Source: an uncultured Bacilli bacterium
GTDB taxonomy: Bacteria; Bacillota_I; Bacilli_A; RF39; UBA660
Direction of reading: 5' to 3'
DNA: 6,264 nucleotides
NCBI GenBank assembly: GCA_944359595.1
Contig: CALVSV010000117.1
Span: 1-6,264 of the forward strand
The position numbers and the translations under genes were made by a program. The notes below the pieces were generated by a model. The model saw nothing but the letters and a program-made list of their open reading frames with translations. It had not been told where the DNA came from and searched no databases. Positions 1-5,875 of this stretch are shown piece after piece (position 1 is the first letter of the stretch; every line of letters starts with the position of its first letter).

Positions 1-1359
1 TGTATATATTGTACTTGCTTTTAGATTTAAAACTGGCACAACGCCGTCAACATCAAAGATATCATAGTCGACCAAACTACCATCGTTATAGACATAGAAC
101 CCACGAACAGTATAACCATTGAAGCCAGTAGGCGCCCCCAGCCAATACCAGTCTCCTTTTTGTAAATAGTAGTCATAGTTAGAAACACCTTGTTTTCCTC
201 CCGCAAACGCTGCCTCGTCCGCTGTTAATAATCCGATCTTTAAATCATATTCTCCTCCATATGTTTTTGTAGTGTTCGGACACGTAAATTGCGGTGATTT
301 ATTTGTATATAGTCTGTCCGTAGCTCCGTAATCTATCCTACTTCCTGATGTACTTGATACTGAAGTATCATTACAATATCTAGTACTCGCTATTAAATTA
401 TCATATTCACCCATGTTTTCAGTATACCAATTTTCTAAATATGTTTTTATCGTTGATGAAGTTCCGTCTTGTACATTTGGTGCGCTATTATCATATGTAT
501 ATCCTACATATTTTTCGTTATCAGAGCTTGTGTTAAACTCACTATTTCCTACTATTTCATCAGATATTAGTCTAATCGTACCATCCCCATTTATACGCAC
601 TATTCTCCATAACATATCCATATTCCCTATTTTTACATAATTGTCTTCTACTGCCCCTCTAAAATAATATGTATCTCCATCTGCATCAACATCTTCAAAT
701 ACACCTTCATCTGTTGTTGCTACAGTGTTAAAGTCTGGTTTATTAGTATTTACTGGATTATTTTCTAATATTTTATCTGATAACTTTGTATATCCTTCTG
801 CTTGTTTATAATTTAATATTAATTTACCATGAAAATGTGATCCAATAATTGAATTTGGTGCTTTATCATCTAGCCAAATTCTAATACTCATAGTTTTTGT
901 ATCTCCACTAGCTAAGTATCCTTCACTAACAATATCATTATTGTTAGCTATAGAATATACATTATTATTTCCTTCCATATTCCAATTAATATATTCTAAT
1001 CCTATTTGATTATTAGTGCAATTATCTGTTTTAACAGCTTCTTCATCACTTACAAGTTCTATAGAATAATATACTGGATTAGATGTTGTATTAGATACTG
1101 TAAATGTATATTTATCTTCTGATGCCATTGCATCTACAGAAGTTGTAGGAAATGCATCATTAATAGTAAGTGACCCAGTACTATCTAAATTAACACCTAT
1201 TGCTCCACTAGAAATCTTATTAGTTTCTTCACTGGAATCATTCCATGTAAAAGCAGCTAATGATGTTGATATAACTAGCGTTACTGTTAATATAATAGAA
1301 AAAGTTGTTATTATTAGTTGTTTATTAATTTCTTTATTATTAAAGAATAATTTTTTCAT
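1..1359 (-). CDS. Surface/secreted protein: TasA/camelysin-like N-terminus plus DUF6273-like C-terminal domain (partial, 3' end cut)
   Basis: The frame is open for 453 codons from ATG 1359 to the window edge; the C-terminus is missing. The start is chosen because GGAGGA (1367-1372) sits 7 nt upstream; an in-frame ATG at 1374 overlaps that ribosome site and is less likely. Residues 1-14 are basic and 15-36 hydrophobic, ending in SLAAFTW, which resembles SipW-dependent signal peptides of TasA/CalY-type proteins. The following stretch (NKISSGAIGVNLD, then an FPTTSVDA...YTFTVSN pattern, roughly residues 46-90) also fits that family's beta-sandwich; it extends to about residue 200. A second module begins near residue 240 with MLWRIVRINGDGTIRLI (249-265) and ends with WYWLGAP (404-410) and GVVPVLNLK (439-447), the layout of DUF6273-like, C-type-lectin-like domains. 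Two cysteines lie between. Likely role: exported structural or adhesive/ligand-binding protein; the ligand is unknown. Composition shifts sharply toward G+C in the last visible third. Family assignment rests on remembered motifs. Confidence 0.85.
   Translation of the reverse strand, partial: MKKLFFNNKEINKQLIITTFSIILTVTLVISTSLAAFTWNDSSEETNKISSGAIGVNLDSTGSLTINDAFPTTSVDAMASEDKYTFTVSNTTSNPVYYSIELVSDEEAVKTDNCTNNQIGLEYINWNMEGNNNVYSIANNNDIVSEGYLASGDTKTMSIRIWLDDKAPNSIIGSHFHGKLILNYKQAEGYTKLSDKILENNPVNTNKPDFNTVATTDEGVFEDVDADGDTYYFRGAVEDNYVKIGNMDMLWRIVRINGDGTIRLISDEIVGNSEFNTSSDNEKYVGYTYDNSAPNVQDGTSSTIKTYLENWYTENMGEYDNLIASTRYCNDTSVSSTSGSRIDYGATDRLYTNKSPQFTCPNTTKTYGGEYDLKIGLLTADEAAFAGGKQGVSNYDYYLQKGDWYWLGAPTGFNGYTVRGFYVYNDGSLVDYDIFDVDGVVPVLNLKASTIYT
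46..132 (-). other. Candidate hypervariable region (NNY codon tract) in the DUF6273-like domain
   Basis: These 29 codons encode residues 410-438 of the surface protein, between the conserved WLGAP motif and the GVVPVLNL motif. All but two (GGG and TTG) end in C or T. The amino acids are mostly Y, D, V, G, F, N, T and S, and codons such as CGT, GTC, GGC and TTC are unlike the AGA, GTA and GGA used upstream. Diversity-generating retroelements copy a template repeat whose adenines are randomised, so AAC/AAT template codons become NNC/NNT in the target. The tract matches that signature and sits in a domain fold commonly targeted. No template repeat or reverse transcriptase is visible, so the assignment is an inference. 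Confidence 0.4.
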
Positions 1360-1366
1360 ACTATTA

Positions 1367-1417
1367 TCCTCCATACCATTATATATTTATTAAATCACAT
1401 TTTTTAATATTTGTAAA
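1367..1417 (-). promoter_or_regulatory. Putative sigma-A promoter and ribosome binding site of the surface-protein gene
   Basis: Read on the minus strand, TTTACA (1412-1417) is followed by a 17-nt spacer and TTTAAT (1389-1394). A TG dinucleotide one base before the -10 box (TGA, 1395-1397) makes it an extended -10. A start site near 1382 would give a leader of about 22 nt containing GGAGGA (1367-1372). The promoter lies downstream of the hairpin that follows the regulator gene, so the surface gene can be transcribed on its own. AT-rich DNA produces chance -10 matches, but the combination of spacing, extended -10 and leader length is good. Confidence 0.5.
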
Positions 1418-1430
1418 TTAATTATAATAT

Positions 1431-1466
1431 TAAAATAAAGAAATTATATTTAATTTCTTTATTTTA
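1431..1466 (-). terminator. Perfect 16-bp hairpin overlapping the regulator stop codon; likely terminator
   Basis: Arms 1431-1446 and 1451-1466 are perfectly complementary around the 4-nt loop 1447-1450. In the minus-strand transcript the 5' arm is A-rich and starts at the TAA stop codon; the 3' arm is U-rich. Only one pair is G:C, so the stem is long but weak, and the U-rich arm would have to double as the termination tract. It lies between the regulator and the surface gene and would limit read-through. It could instead act as a 3' mRNA-stabilising hairpin. Confidence 0.55.
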
Positions 1467-2192
1467 CAGATTATTCATAAATTCTTTTACTTTTTTGATC
1501 AATGCGCCAGGAATAATATTTTCTAATTTTTCATCATTTTGAAATATAATATCCTTATTTACATAATCAACTTCTTTTACATTAAAGAAATTTACAAAAC
1601 AACCTCTATTAACTTTCATAAAACTTTTATTTATTTTATCTTCAAAGTATCCAAATCCTTTGGAGACAGCATATTCTTTATCAAAAGTCTTAATAATAGT
1701 TTGTCTTTTTGCTCTATTAAATCTAATGTATAATACATCATCAAATTTTATATTGAAGTCATGTCTACCAATAGAAAATTTAACTGATTTCTTTAATTTA
1801 AATATGTCACAACTTACTTTTAATAATTGATTTATATTTTCTACAAAATTAATTTGTTTGCAAACATAATCAAGTATATTTAATCTTAATTTTTGTGTTT
1901 CTGGTATAAGCATACTTCTACCAGTGATTATTATAATAATACTGTCTTGATCAACTGCTCTTATTTCATTGGCTATATCGATTCCACTAGCATTATCATC
2001 TAAACATATATCTAATATATATATTGTATGTCCTGAATGTTCTTGATTAATAAAATCATGTAGTGTGTCATTGTATCCTTTATATGTTTTAACGCTAAAT
2101 AAAATCTTAAGTTCGCCAAAATACTTATTTACAATATCATAAAGTTTAACTCTATAATGTTGATTGTCTTCTACAATTACTACATTTAACAT
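1464..2192 (-). CDS. AgrA-type response regulator, receiver plus LytTR DNA-binding domain
   Basis: A 242-residue cytoplasmic transcription regulator. The N-terminal receiver (about 1-125) has acidic residues E8/D9 after the first beta strand, the probable phospho-acceptor D61 in YILDICLDD, T90 in IIIITGR and K112 in LDYVCK, which together form a complete phosphorylation site and resemble AgrA. The C-terminal part (about 135-240) is a LytTR domain: a beta-rich start (KFSIGRHDFNIKFDDVLYI), then FMKVNRGCFVNFFNVKEV. The ATG at 2192 is preceded by AAAGAGG (2203-2209); an upstream in-frame ATG at 2213 meets a stop codon six codons later. No sensor kinase lies beside it in the window, so it is an orphan here; AgrA-like regulators usually act with an AgrC-type peptide-sensing kinase. 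Its target is unknown: the surface gene downstream on the same strand and the divergent germination operon are the nearest candidates. Family assignment is firm, pathway is not. Confidence 0.9.
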   Translation of the reverse strand: MLNVVIVEDNQHYRVKLYDIVNKYFGELKILFSVKTYKGYNDTLHDFINQEHSGHTIYILDICLDDNASGIDIANEIRAVDQDSIIIIITGRSMLIPETQKLRLNILDYVCKQINFVENINQLLKVSCDIFKLKKSVKFSIGRHDFNIKFDDVLYIRFNRAKRQTIIKTFDKEYAVSKGFGYFEDKINKSFMKVNRGCFVNFFNVKEVDYVNKDIIFQNDEKLENIIPGALIKKVKEFMNNL

Positions 2193-2202
2193 CTAAATAC
2201 TA

Positions 2203-2238
2203 CCTCTTTCCATACTACAATTTTATTTTACCATTATA
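2203..2238 (-). promoter_or_regulatory. Putative -10 box and ribosome binding site of the LytTR regulator gene
   Basis: The minus strand carries a perfect TATAAT at 2233-2238 followed by GG, and AAAGAGG at 2203-2209 upstream of the ATG. This predicts a leader of about 34 nt. No convincing -35 hexamer stands 16-18 nt further upstream; that area is a run of A and T (2256-2278), which might act as an UP-like element. The same eight bases, ATTATAAT (2233-2240), also contain TATAAT on the plus strand. Confidence 0.35.
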
Positions 2239-2279
2239 ATTTAAATTCTTAAATCATTTTTTTTAAAAAATTTTAAAAT

Positions 2280-2308
2280 GTATATAATTATTATTTTATG
2301 CCATATTA
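2280..2308 (+). promoter_or_regulatory. Possible sigma-G (forespore) promoter of the germinant-receptor operon
   Basis: GTATA (2280-2284) and CATATTA (2302-2308), 17 nt apart, fit the Bacillus sigma-G pattern as I recall it (GHATR, 17-18 nt, CATWHTA). gerA-type operons are classic sigma-G targets. The caveat is position: transcription would start near 2315, leaving only about a dozen bases before the ATG, with the ribosome site at the very 5' end. Both boxes are AT-rich and could arise by chance here. An alternative sigma-A -10, TATAAT at 2283-2288, has only a weak -35. Confidence 0.35.
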
Positions 2309-2315
2309 ATTGTAT

Positions 2316-2321
2316 GGTGAT
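2316..2321 (+). promoter_or_regulatory. Ribosome binding site deciding the gerA-like start
   Basis: GGTGAT matches the 3' part of the extended Shine-Dalgarno sequence (GGAGGTGAT) and lies 4 nt before ATG 2326. The upstream in-frame ATGs at 2278 and 2314 lack a purine-rich site, and translation from them would add a non-conserved hydrophobic stretch (MYIIIILC...). The start at 2326 is therefore preferred. Confidence 0.6.
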
Positions 2322-2325
2322 ATAT

Positions 2326-3786
2326 ATGGCTAATAATAATTTATATAAATATTTAGATAAAATTAAGAAAGAATGCGAAGCACCAGATTTAAATATTAAA
2401 GTTATGAATACAAAAAAAGTTAATATAGCTACAATATATTTAGAGACAATTACTTCTACTAGTGAAACAAATGATGCTGTTATAAAAAGTTTATCTGATG
2501 ATTTTAGACATGAAGTAAAATTTAGAGATGTATATAATTATTTATTTAATAGTATTTCTTGTGGTAGTGTAAAAGAACTATACAATTATGAACAAATTCT
2601 TAATATGTTATATAATGGCTTTGTTATTGTTTTAATAGATGGAGAAGATAAAGCTATTGCATGTGAGGCACGTGCTATATTAGATAGAGGTGTAAATAGT
2701 CCATCTTCAGAAGCAATTGTTAGAGGCCCCAAGGATGGATTTACCGAAAACTTTAATAAAAATATAGGCTTAATTAGAAGAAGAATTAAAACTAATAATC
2801 TTAAAATTATAGAAAAATCTGGCGGAAGAATATCTAAAACTAGAATAGGTGTTCTTTATATGGATAATATATGTGATAATGATTTAGTTAATAACATTTT
2901 AAAAAAGATTGATACTATTGATATTGATGCAATAATAGATAGTGGCTATTTAAGAGAATTAATAATAGATGATAGTAAATGTAGCTTCCCAACAATTATG
3001 AGTACAGAAAGACCTGATAAAGCTGTTATGAACTTACTTGATGGTAGAGTTATAATAATCTTTGATAATTCTCCCTTTGCTTTAATAATACCTACCTTTT
3101 TTGTAGATTATTTTCATACACCAGAAGATTATTATCAAAAATCAATAAATGTAAGCTTTATTAGAATTATTAGATTTATATCATTTTTTATATCTATTCT
3201 AACTCCAGCTATATATATCGCACTTGTAACACATAACCAAAGAAATATTCCAACAGGCTTACTCCTTAACTTCGCAACTCAAAGAACAGGTGTTCCCTTC
3301 CCCTCTTTTATAGAAGCATTTATAATGATGATAGCATTTGAAATATTAAAAGAAAGTGATATAAGATTACCTTCTATAGGTGGCTCAAGTGTATCTATAT
3401 TAGGTGGTATTATAATAGGTGATGCAGCTGTATCAGCTGGTATAGTCTCCCCTATTATGGTAATTGTTATATCTTTAACCGCAATATCATCATTAGTATT
3501 TTCTCAAGTAGATGTAGTTAACGCTATAAGAAATTATAGAATATTATTTTTGTTTTCAGCCGCTTTATTTGGTATATATGGAATAATTTTATTAGGTTTA
3601 TTTTTATTAATTAAATTAACTTCATTAGAAACATTTAAAATACCATTTACTTACCCTTTCGCTCCATTTAATTTGAAAGAACAAAAAGATACTATTATTA
3701 GATCATCTAGGAAAAAATTACAATTTAGAAACTTTTTAACAGCCCAAAAAAATATAAGAAGAATAAAAAAGGAAGATAACTTATGA
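2326..3786 (+). CDS. gerA: Spore germinant receptor subunit A (GerA/GerKA family)
   Basis: A 486-residue membrane protein beginning MANNNLYKYL, close to the usual family length of about 480-500. It is the largest subunit of the nutrient-sensing complex in the spore inner membrane, where amino acids, sugars or similar signals trigger germination. The soluble N-terminal part (about 1-275) carries the family motif VRGPKDGFTE at 132-141, followed by an RRRIK segment. The membrane part starts near residue 284; it contains RTGVPFPSFIE (320-330), the highly conserved stretch from LPSIGG to GIVSP (348-376), and further membrane segments to about 430. YPFAPFN (443-449) precedes a basic cytoplasmic tail. 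The stop codon overlaps the next start (ATGA, 3783-3786), so it is the first gene of a translationally coupled A-C-B operon. I see no frameshift or lost motif. The family is firm; the germinant cannot be read from sequence. Confidence 0.95.
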   Translation: MANNNLYKYLDKIKKECEAPDLNIKVMNTKKVNIATIYLETITSTSETNDAVIKSLSDDFRHEVKFRDVYNYLFNSISCGSVKELYNYEQILNMLYNGFVIVLIDGEDKAIACEARAILDRGVNSPSSEAIVRGPKDGFTENFNKNIGLIRRRIKTNNLKIIEKSGGRISKTRIGVLYMDNICDNDLVNNILKKIDTIDIDAIIDSGYLRELIIDDSKCSFPTIMSTERPDKAVMNLLDGRVIIIFDNSPFALIIPTFFVDYFHTPEDYYQKSINVSFIRIIRFISFFISILTPAIYIALVTHNQRNIPTGLLLNFATQRTGVPFPSFIEAFIMMIAFEILKESDIRLPSIGGSSVSILGGIIIGDAAVSAGIVSPIMVIVISLTAISSLVFSQVDVVNAIRNYRILFLFSAALFGIYGIILLGLFLLIKLTSLETFKIPFTYPFAPFNLKEQKDTIIRSSRKKLQFRNFLTAQKNIRRIKKEDNL

Positions 3787-4835
3787 AAAAGTATATTATA
3801 TTAATATTATTAATTCCATTAATATCTGGTTGTAATTATAAAGAATTAAATAATTTATCTATAATAAATAGTATGGCAATAGATTATTCTAATAATAAAT
3901 ATAAAGTAACTGTACAAGTATTAAATACAGATAAAAATAATAATGAACAAGATAATACTTTTAATGGTACAACTTATATGGCTACTGGTAAAAATATTAG
4001 TGACGCTATAAATAATATAAATTTAACTATACCTAAAAAAATATATTTAGGACACTTAGAATTGTTAGTATTATCTAAACAATTAGTAAATAATAAATTA
4101 AATAATATAATAAGTTATTTTGTAGATAATAATGAAGTTAATAAAGATTTTACTGTATTACTAAGTTTAGAAGATAGCGCAAATACTATATTATCTACAA
4201 AAGAATTGTTATCATCTTACCCATATGGTAATATTTTAGGAAGTATAGAAAATTCAACACTATTTTCTGGTATATCTTCTAATACTAAATTTATAGATTT
4301 AGCTAATAGCCTCTCTTCTGATTATAATACTCCAATTTTGAGTACTGTAAAAATCAAAAATAAAACTTTAACTATAAGTAATCTAGCTATATTAAAAAAT
4401 AATAAAATATTTATATATTTAGATAATAAATATAATTTAGCTTATAATTTTATAACTAATAATATTAATGATGCAATAATAAATTATAAATGTAATAATA
4501 AATATTCTAGTGTAAAAATATCTAATAGTAATACTATAATAAAACCTAAAATAAAGAATAATATGCCTTATATTAATATATATATTACTGGTGATATATA
4601 TGTAATTGAAAATAATTGTAATGACAATAAAAACACTATATTAAATAATACTAATAAAGAGGTAAAAAATATAATAAATAATATATTAATATATTCTAAA
4701 AATAAAAATATAGATATATTTAATATAGAAGAACTATATTATAAATTTAAAAACAATTATTATAATACTATAAATTTTAAAAAAATATATAATAAGTTAA
4801 ATTATAATATTATTACTAAATTGGAGGTAAGATAA
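3783..4835 (+). CDS. gerC: Spore germinant receptor lipoprotein subunit C (GerC/GerKC family)
   Basis: A 350-residue lipoprotein. The signal peptide runs MKKYIILILLIPLISGC, with the lipobox LISGC and the lipidated cysteine at residue 17. It is followed at once by NYKELNNLSIINSMAIDY, the counterpart of the W-K-E-L-x-x-L start of GerC proteins. GerC is anchored on the outer face of the spore inner membrane and works with GerA and GerB. The length is slightly below the usual 370-400. The start overlaps the gerA stop and has AAGGA (3769-3773) nearby; the stop touches the next gene's ATG. Base composition is extreme: the stretch 4441-4500 has only 6 G or C in 60, and the protein is correspondingly loaded with Asn, Ile, Lys and Tyr, especially after residue 190. 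The frame stays open and the N-terminal motifs are intact, so it is probably functional. The weakly conserved C-terminal half is assigned by context. Confidence 0.9.
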   Translation: MKKYIILILLIPLISGCNYKELNNLSIINSMAIDYSNNKYKVTVQVLNTDKNNNEQDNTFNGTTYMATGKNISDAINNINLTIPKKIYLGHLELLVLSKQLVNNKLNNIISYFVDNNEVNKDFTVLLSLEDSANTILSTKELLSSYPYGNILGSIENSTLFSGISSNTKFIDLANSLSSDYNTPILSTVKIKNKTLTISNLAILKNNKIFIYLDNKYNLAYNFITNNINDAIINYKCNNKYSSVKISNSNTIIKPKIKNNMPYINIYITGDIYVIENNCNDNKNTILNNTNKEVKNIINNILIYSKNKNIDIFNIEELYYKFKNNYYNTINFKKIYNKLNYNIITKLEVR

Positions 4836-5795
4836 ATGAATAAAATTAAAATAAGCTCTTATGGTATTATGATGTTAACATTCTTTTTATCTACCTCTTT
4901 TTTTAATCCATATATATCTAGTATAATACTTAAAACAACTTATAATGATTCTTGGATAAGTATGTCAATTGGTTTTATATTAGGTCTAATAATATTAAAA
5001 ATATTATTAAAAATCAATTTAATTAGTGATAAGAATATAATTGATAGATCTAATACTAAATTAATAAATTTTATATTGATTATATTATTGTTTATATTAT
5101 CTTCTTCTATATTAATTAAAACAACAACATTCATATCTAATAATTATTTAAATAATTATAATATATTAATAATAAGTATAATAACATTATTAGTAATTGT
5201 ATATGCTGTTATAAAAGGTATTGAACCCATAATAAGAACTTGTCAAATATTATTTTGTATATCAATATTAATAAATATAATATATTTAATAATGCTATGC
5301 TTTTATTTTGATATAACTAATATATTACCAATATTTAATCATAATATTAAAGATATATTAATATCTAGTATATATTATTTAATATTTAGTATAATACCAA
5401 TAATATTAATATCTATTATACCTAAATATTTAATAAGTGATAATAATTATAATAAATATATAATTATTGGTTATGTAATATCATTTATATATAATGTTAT
5501 TAATATATTAATAACTATATTTTCAAGTAATAATTTTATAATAGAAAATTTTGAATATCCAATGTATTTTGTTATGAATAAAATACAATACTTTAATTTC
5601 ATTGAAAGACTAGATAATTTATTTATGCTACCCAATATATTTTCTATATTTATTTTTTTAATAATATCATTATTATTTATTAATGAATATATTAAAAATA
5701 TTTTTAAAATTAAAAAAGATAATATATATGTATTATCACTAATATCTATATTAATAATATTATTATCATTTTCATTTAAAATAATATTAATCTAA
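4836..5795 (+). CDS. gerB: Spore germinant receptor transporter-like subunit B (GerB/GerKB family)
   Basis: A 319-residue, very hydrophobic protein of the GerB branch of the APC transporter superfamily, thought to bind the germinant in the spore inner membrane. About nine or ten membrane segments are visible, near residues 9-31, 40-60, 76-96, 108-128, 133-155, 174-198, 207-228, 262-282 and 297-317. The stretch YPMYFVMNKIQYF (241-253) followed by FIERLD (255-260) matches the family's conserved YP...FIERID signature. The ATG directly follows the gerC stop and is served by GGAGGT (4823-4828) inside the end of gerC. At 319 residues it is shorter than the usual 360-370; the early part and loops look compact, and no terminal motif is clearly lost. 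Coding is dominated by ATA, TTA and AAT. Third gene of the A-C-B operon. No strong terminator follows; only a 6-bp AT stem (5805-5821) is seen. Confidence 0.9.
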   Translation: MNKIKISSYGIMMLTFFLSTSFFNPYISSIILKTTYNDSWISMSIGFILGLIILKILLKINLISDKNIIDRSNTKLINFILIILLFILSSSILIKTTTFISNNYLNNYNILIISIITLLVIVYAVIKGIEPIIRTCQILFCISILINIIYLIMLCFYFDITNILPIFNHNIKDILISSIYYLIFSIIPIILISIIPKYLISDNNYNKYIIIGYVISFIYNVINILITIFSSNNFIIENFEYPMYFVMNKIQYFNFIERLDNLFMLPNIFSIFIFLIISLLFINEYIKNIFKIKKDNIYVLSLISILIILLSFSFKIILI

Positions 5796-5822
5796 TTTTA
5801 CAAATATTATTTCGTATAATAA

Positions 5823-5870
5823 TTGACTAAATAAAGTTAGTAATATATACTAATATTAGATATGAGGTGA
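5823..5870 (+). promoter_or_regulatory. Sigma-A-type promoter and ribosome binding site of the AAA-ATPase-like gene
   Basis: TTGACT (5823-5828) and TATACT (5846-5851) are separated by exactly 17 nt, each one base from consensus. A start near 5858 gives a leader of about 18 nt holding GAGGTGA (5864-5870), 5 nt before ATG 5876. This is the clearest promoter in the window and suggests the ATPase gene is expressed separately from the germination operon. A 10-bp palindrome, CTAATATTAG (5850-5859), overlaps the end of the -10 box and the expected start site and could be an operator, though it is purely AT-rich apart from its ends. Confidence 0.65.
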
Positions 5871-5875
5871 CTATT

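Noticed and set aside
413..640. Plus-strand 75-codon open frame
   Set aside because: It lies antisense inside the surface-protein gene, has no ribosome site, and shows no recognisable protein features.
926..947. 9-bp perfect inverted repeat with a 4-nt loop inside the surface gene
   Set aside because: It lies in well-behaved coding sequence, has no following T-run on either strand, and repeats of this size occur by chance in AT-rich DNA.
1539..1733. Plus-strand 64-codon open frame
   Set aside because: It is antisense to the LytTR domain of the response regulator, whose own motifs are clear; the frame is a shadow.
2211..2217. CATACTA, a sigma-F/G-like -10 box on the plus strand
   Set aside because: No matching -35 element stands 15-18 nt upstream and it is over 100 nt from gerA; the pair at 2280-2308 is better.
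2278..2325. Longer gerA start at ATG 2278 (or 2314)
   Set aside because: Neither has a Shine-Dalgarno sequence, the extension is not typical of GerA proteins, and it would run through the likely promoter. ATG 2326 has GGTGAT in place.
2193..2325. LytTR-type direct repeat binding sites in the divergent spacer
   Set aside because: No pair of GTTnAG-like repeats at about 21-nt spacing was found here or at 1360-1463.
4940..5134. Minus-strand 64-codon open frame
   Set aside because: It is antisense to membrane segments of gerB; long AT-rich open stretches are expected on the opposite strand here.
5805..5821. Terminator after gerB
   Set aside because: The stem is only 6 bp of A:T with a 5-nt loop and no T-run, too weak to call.
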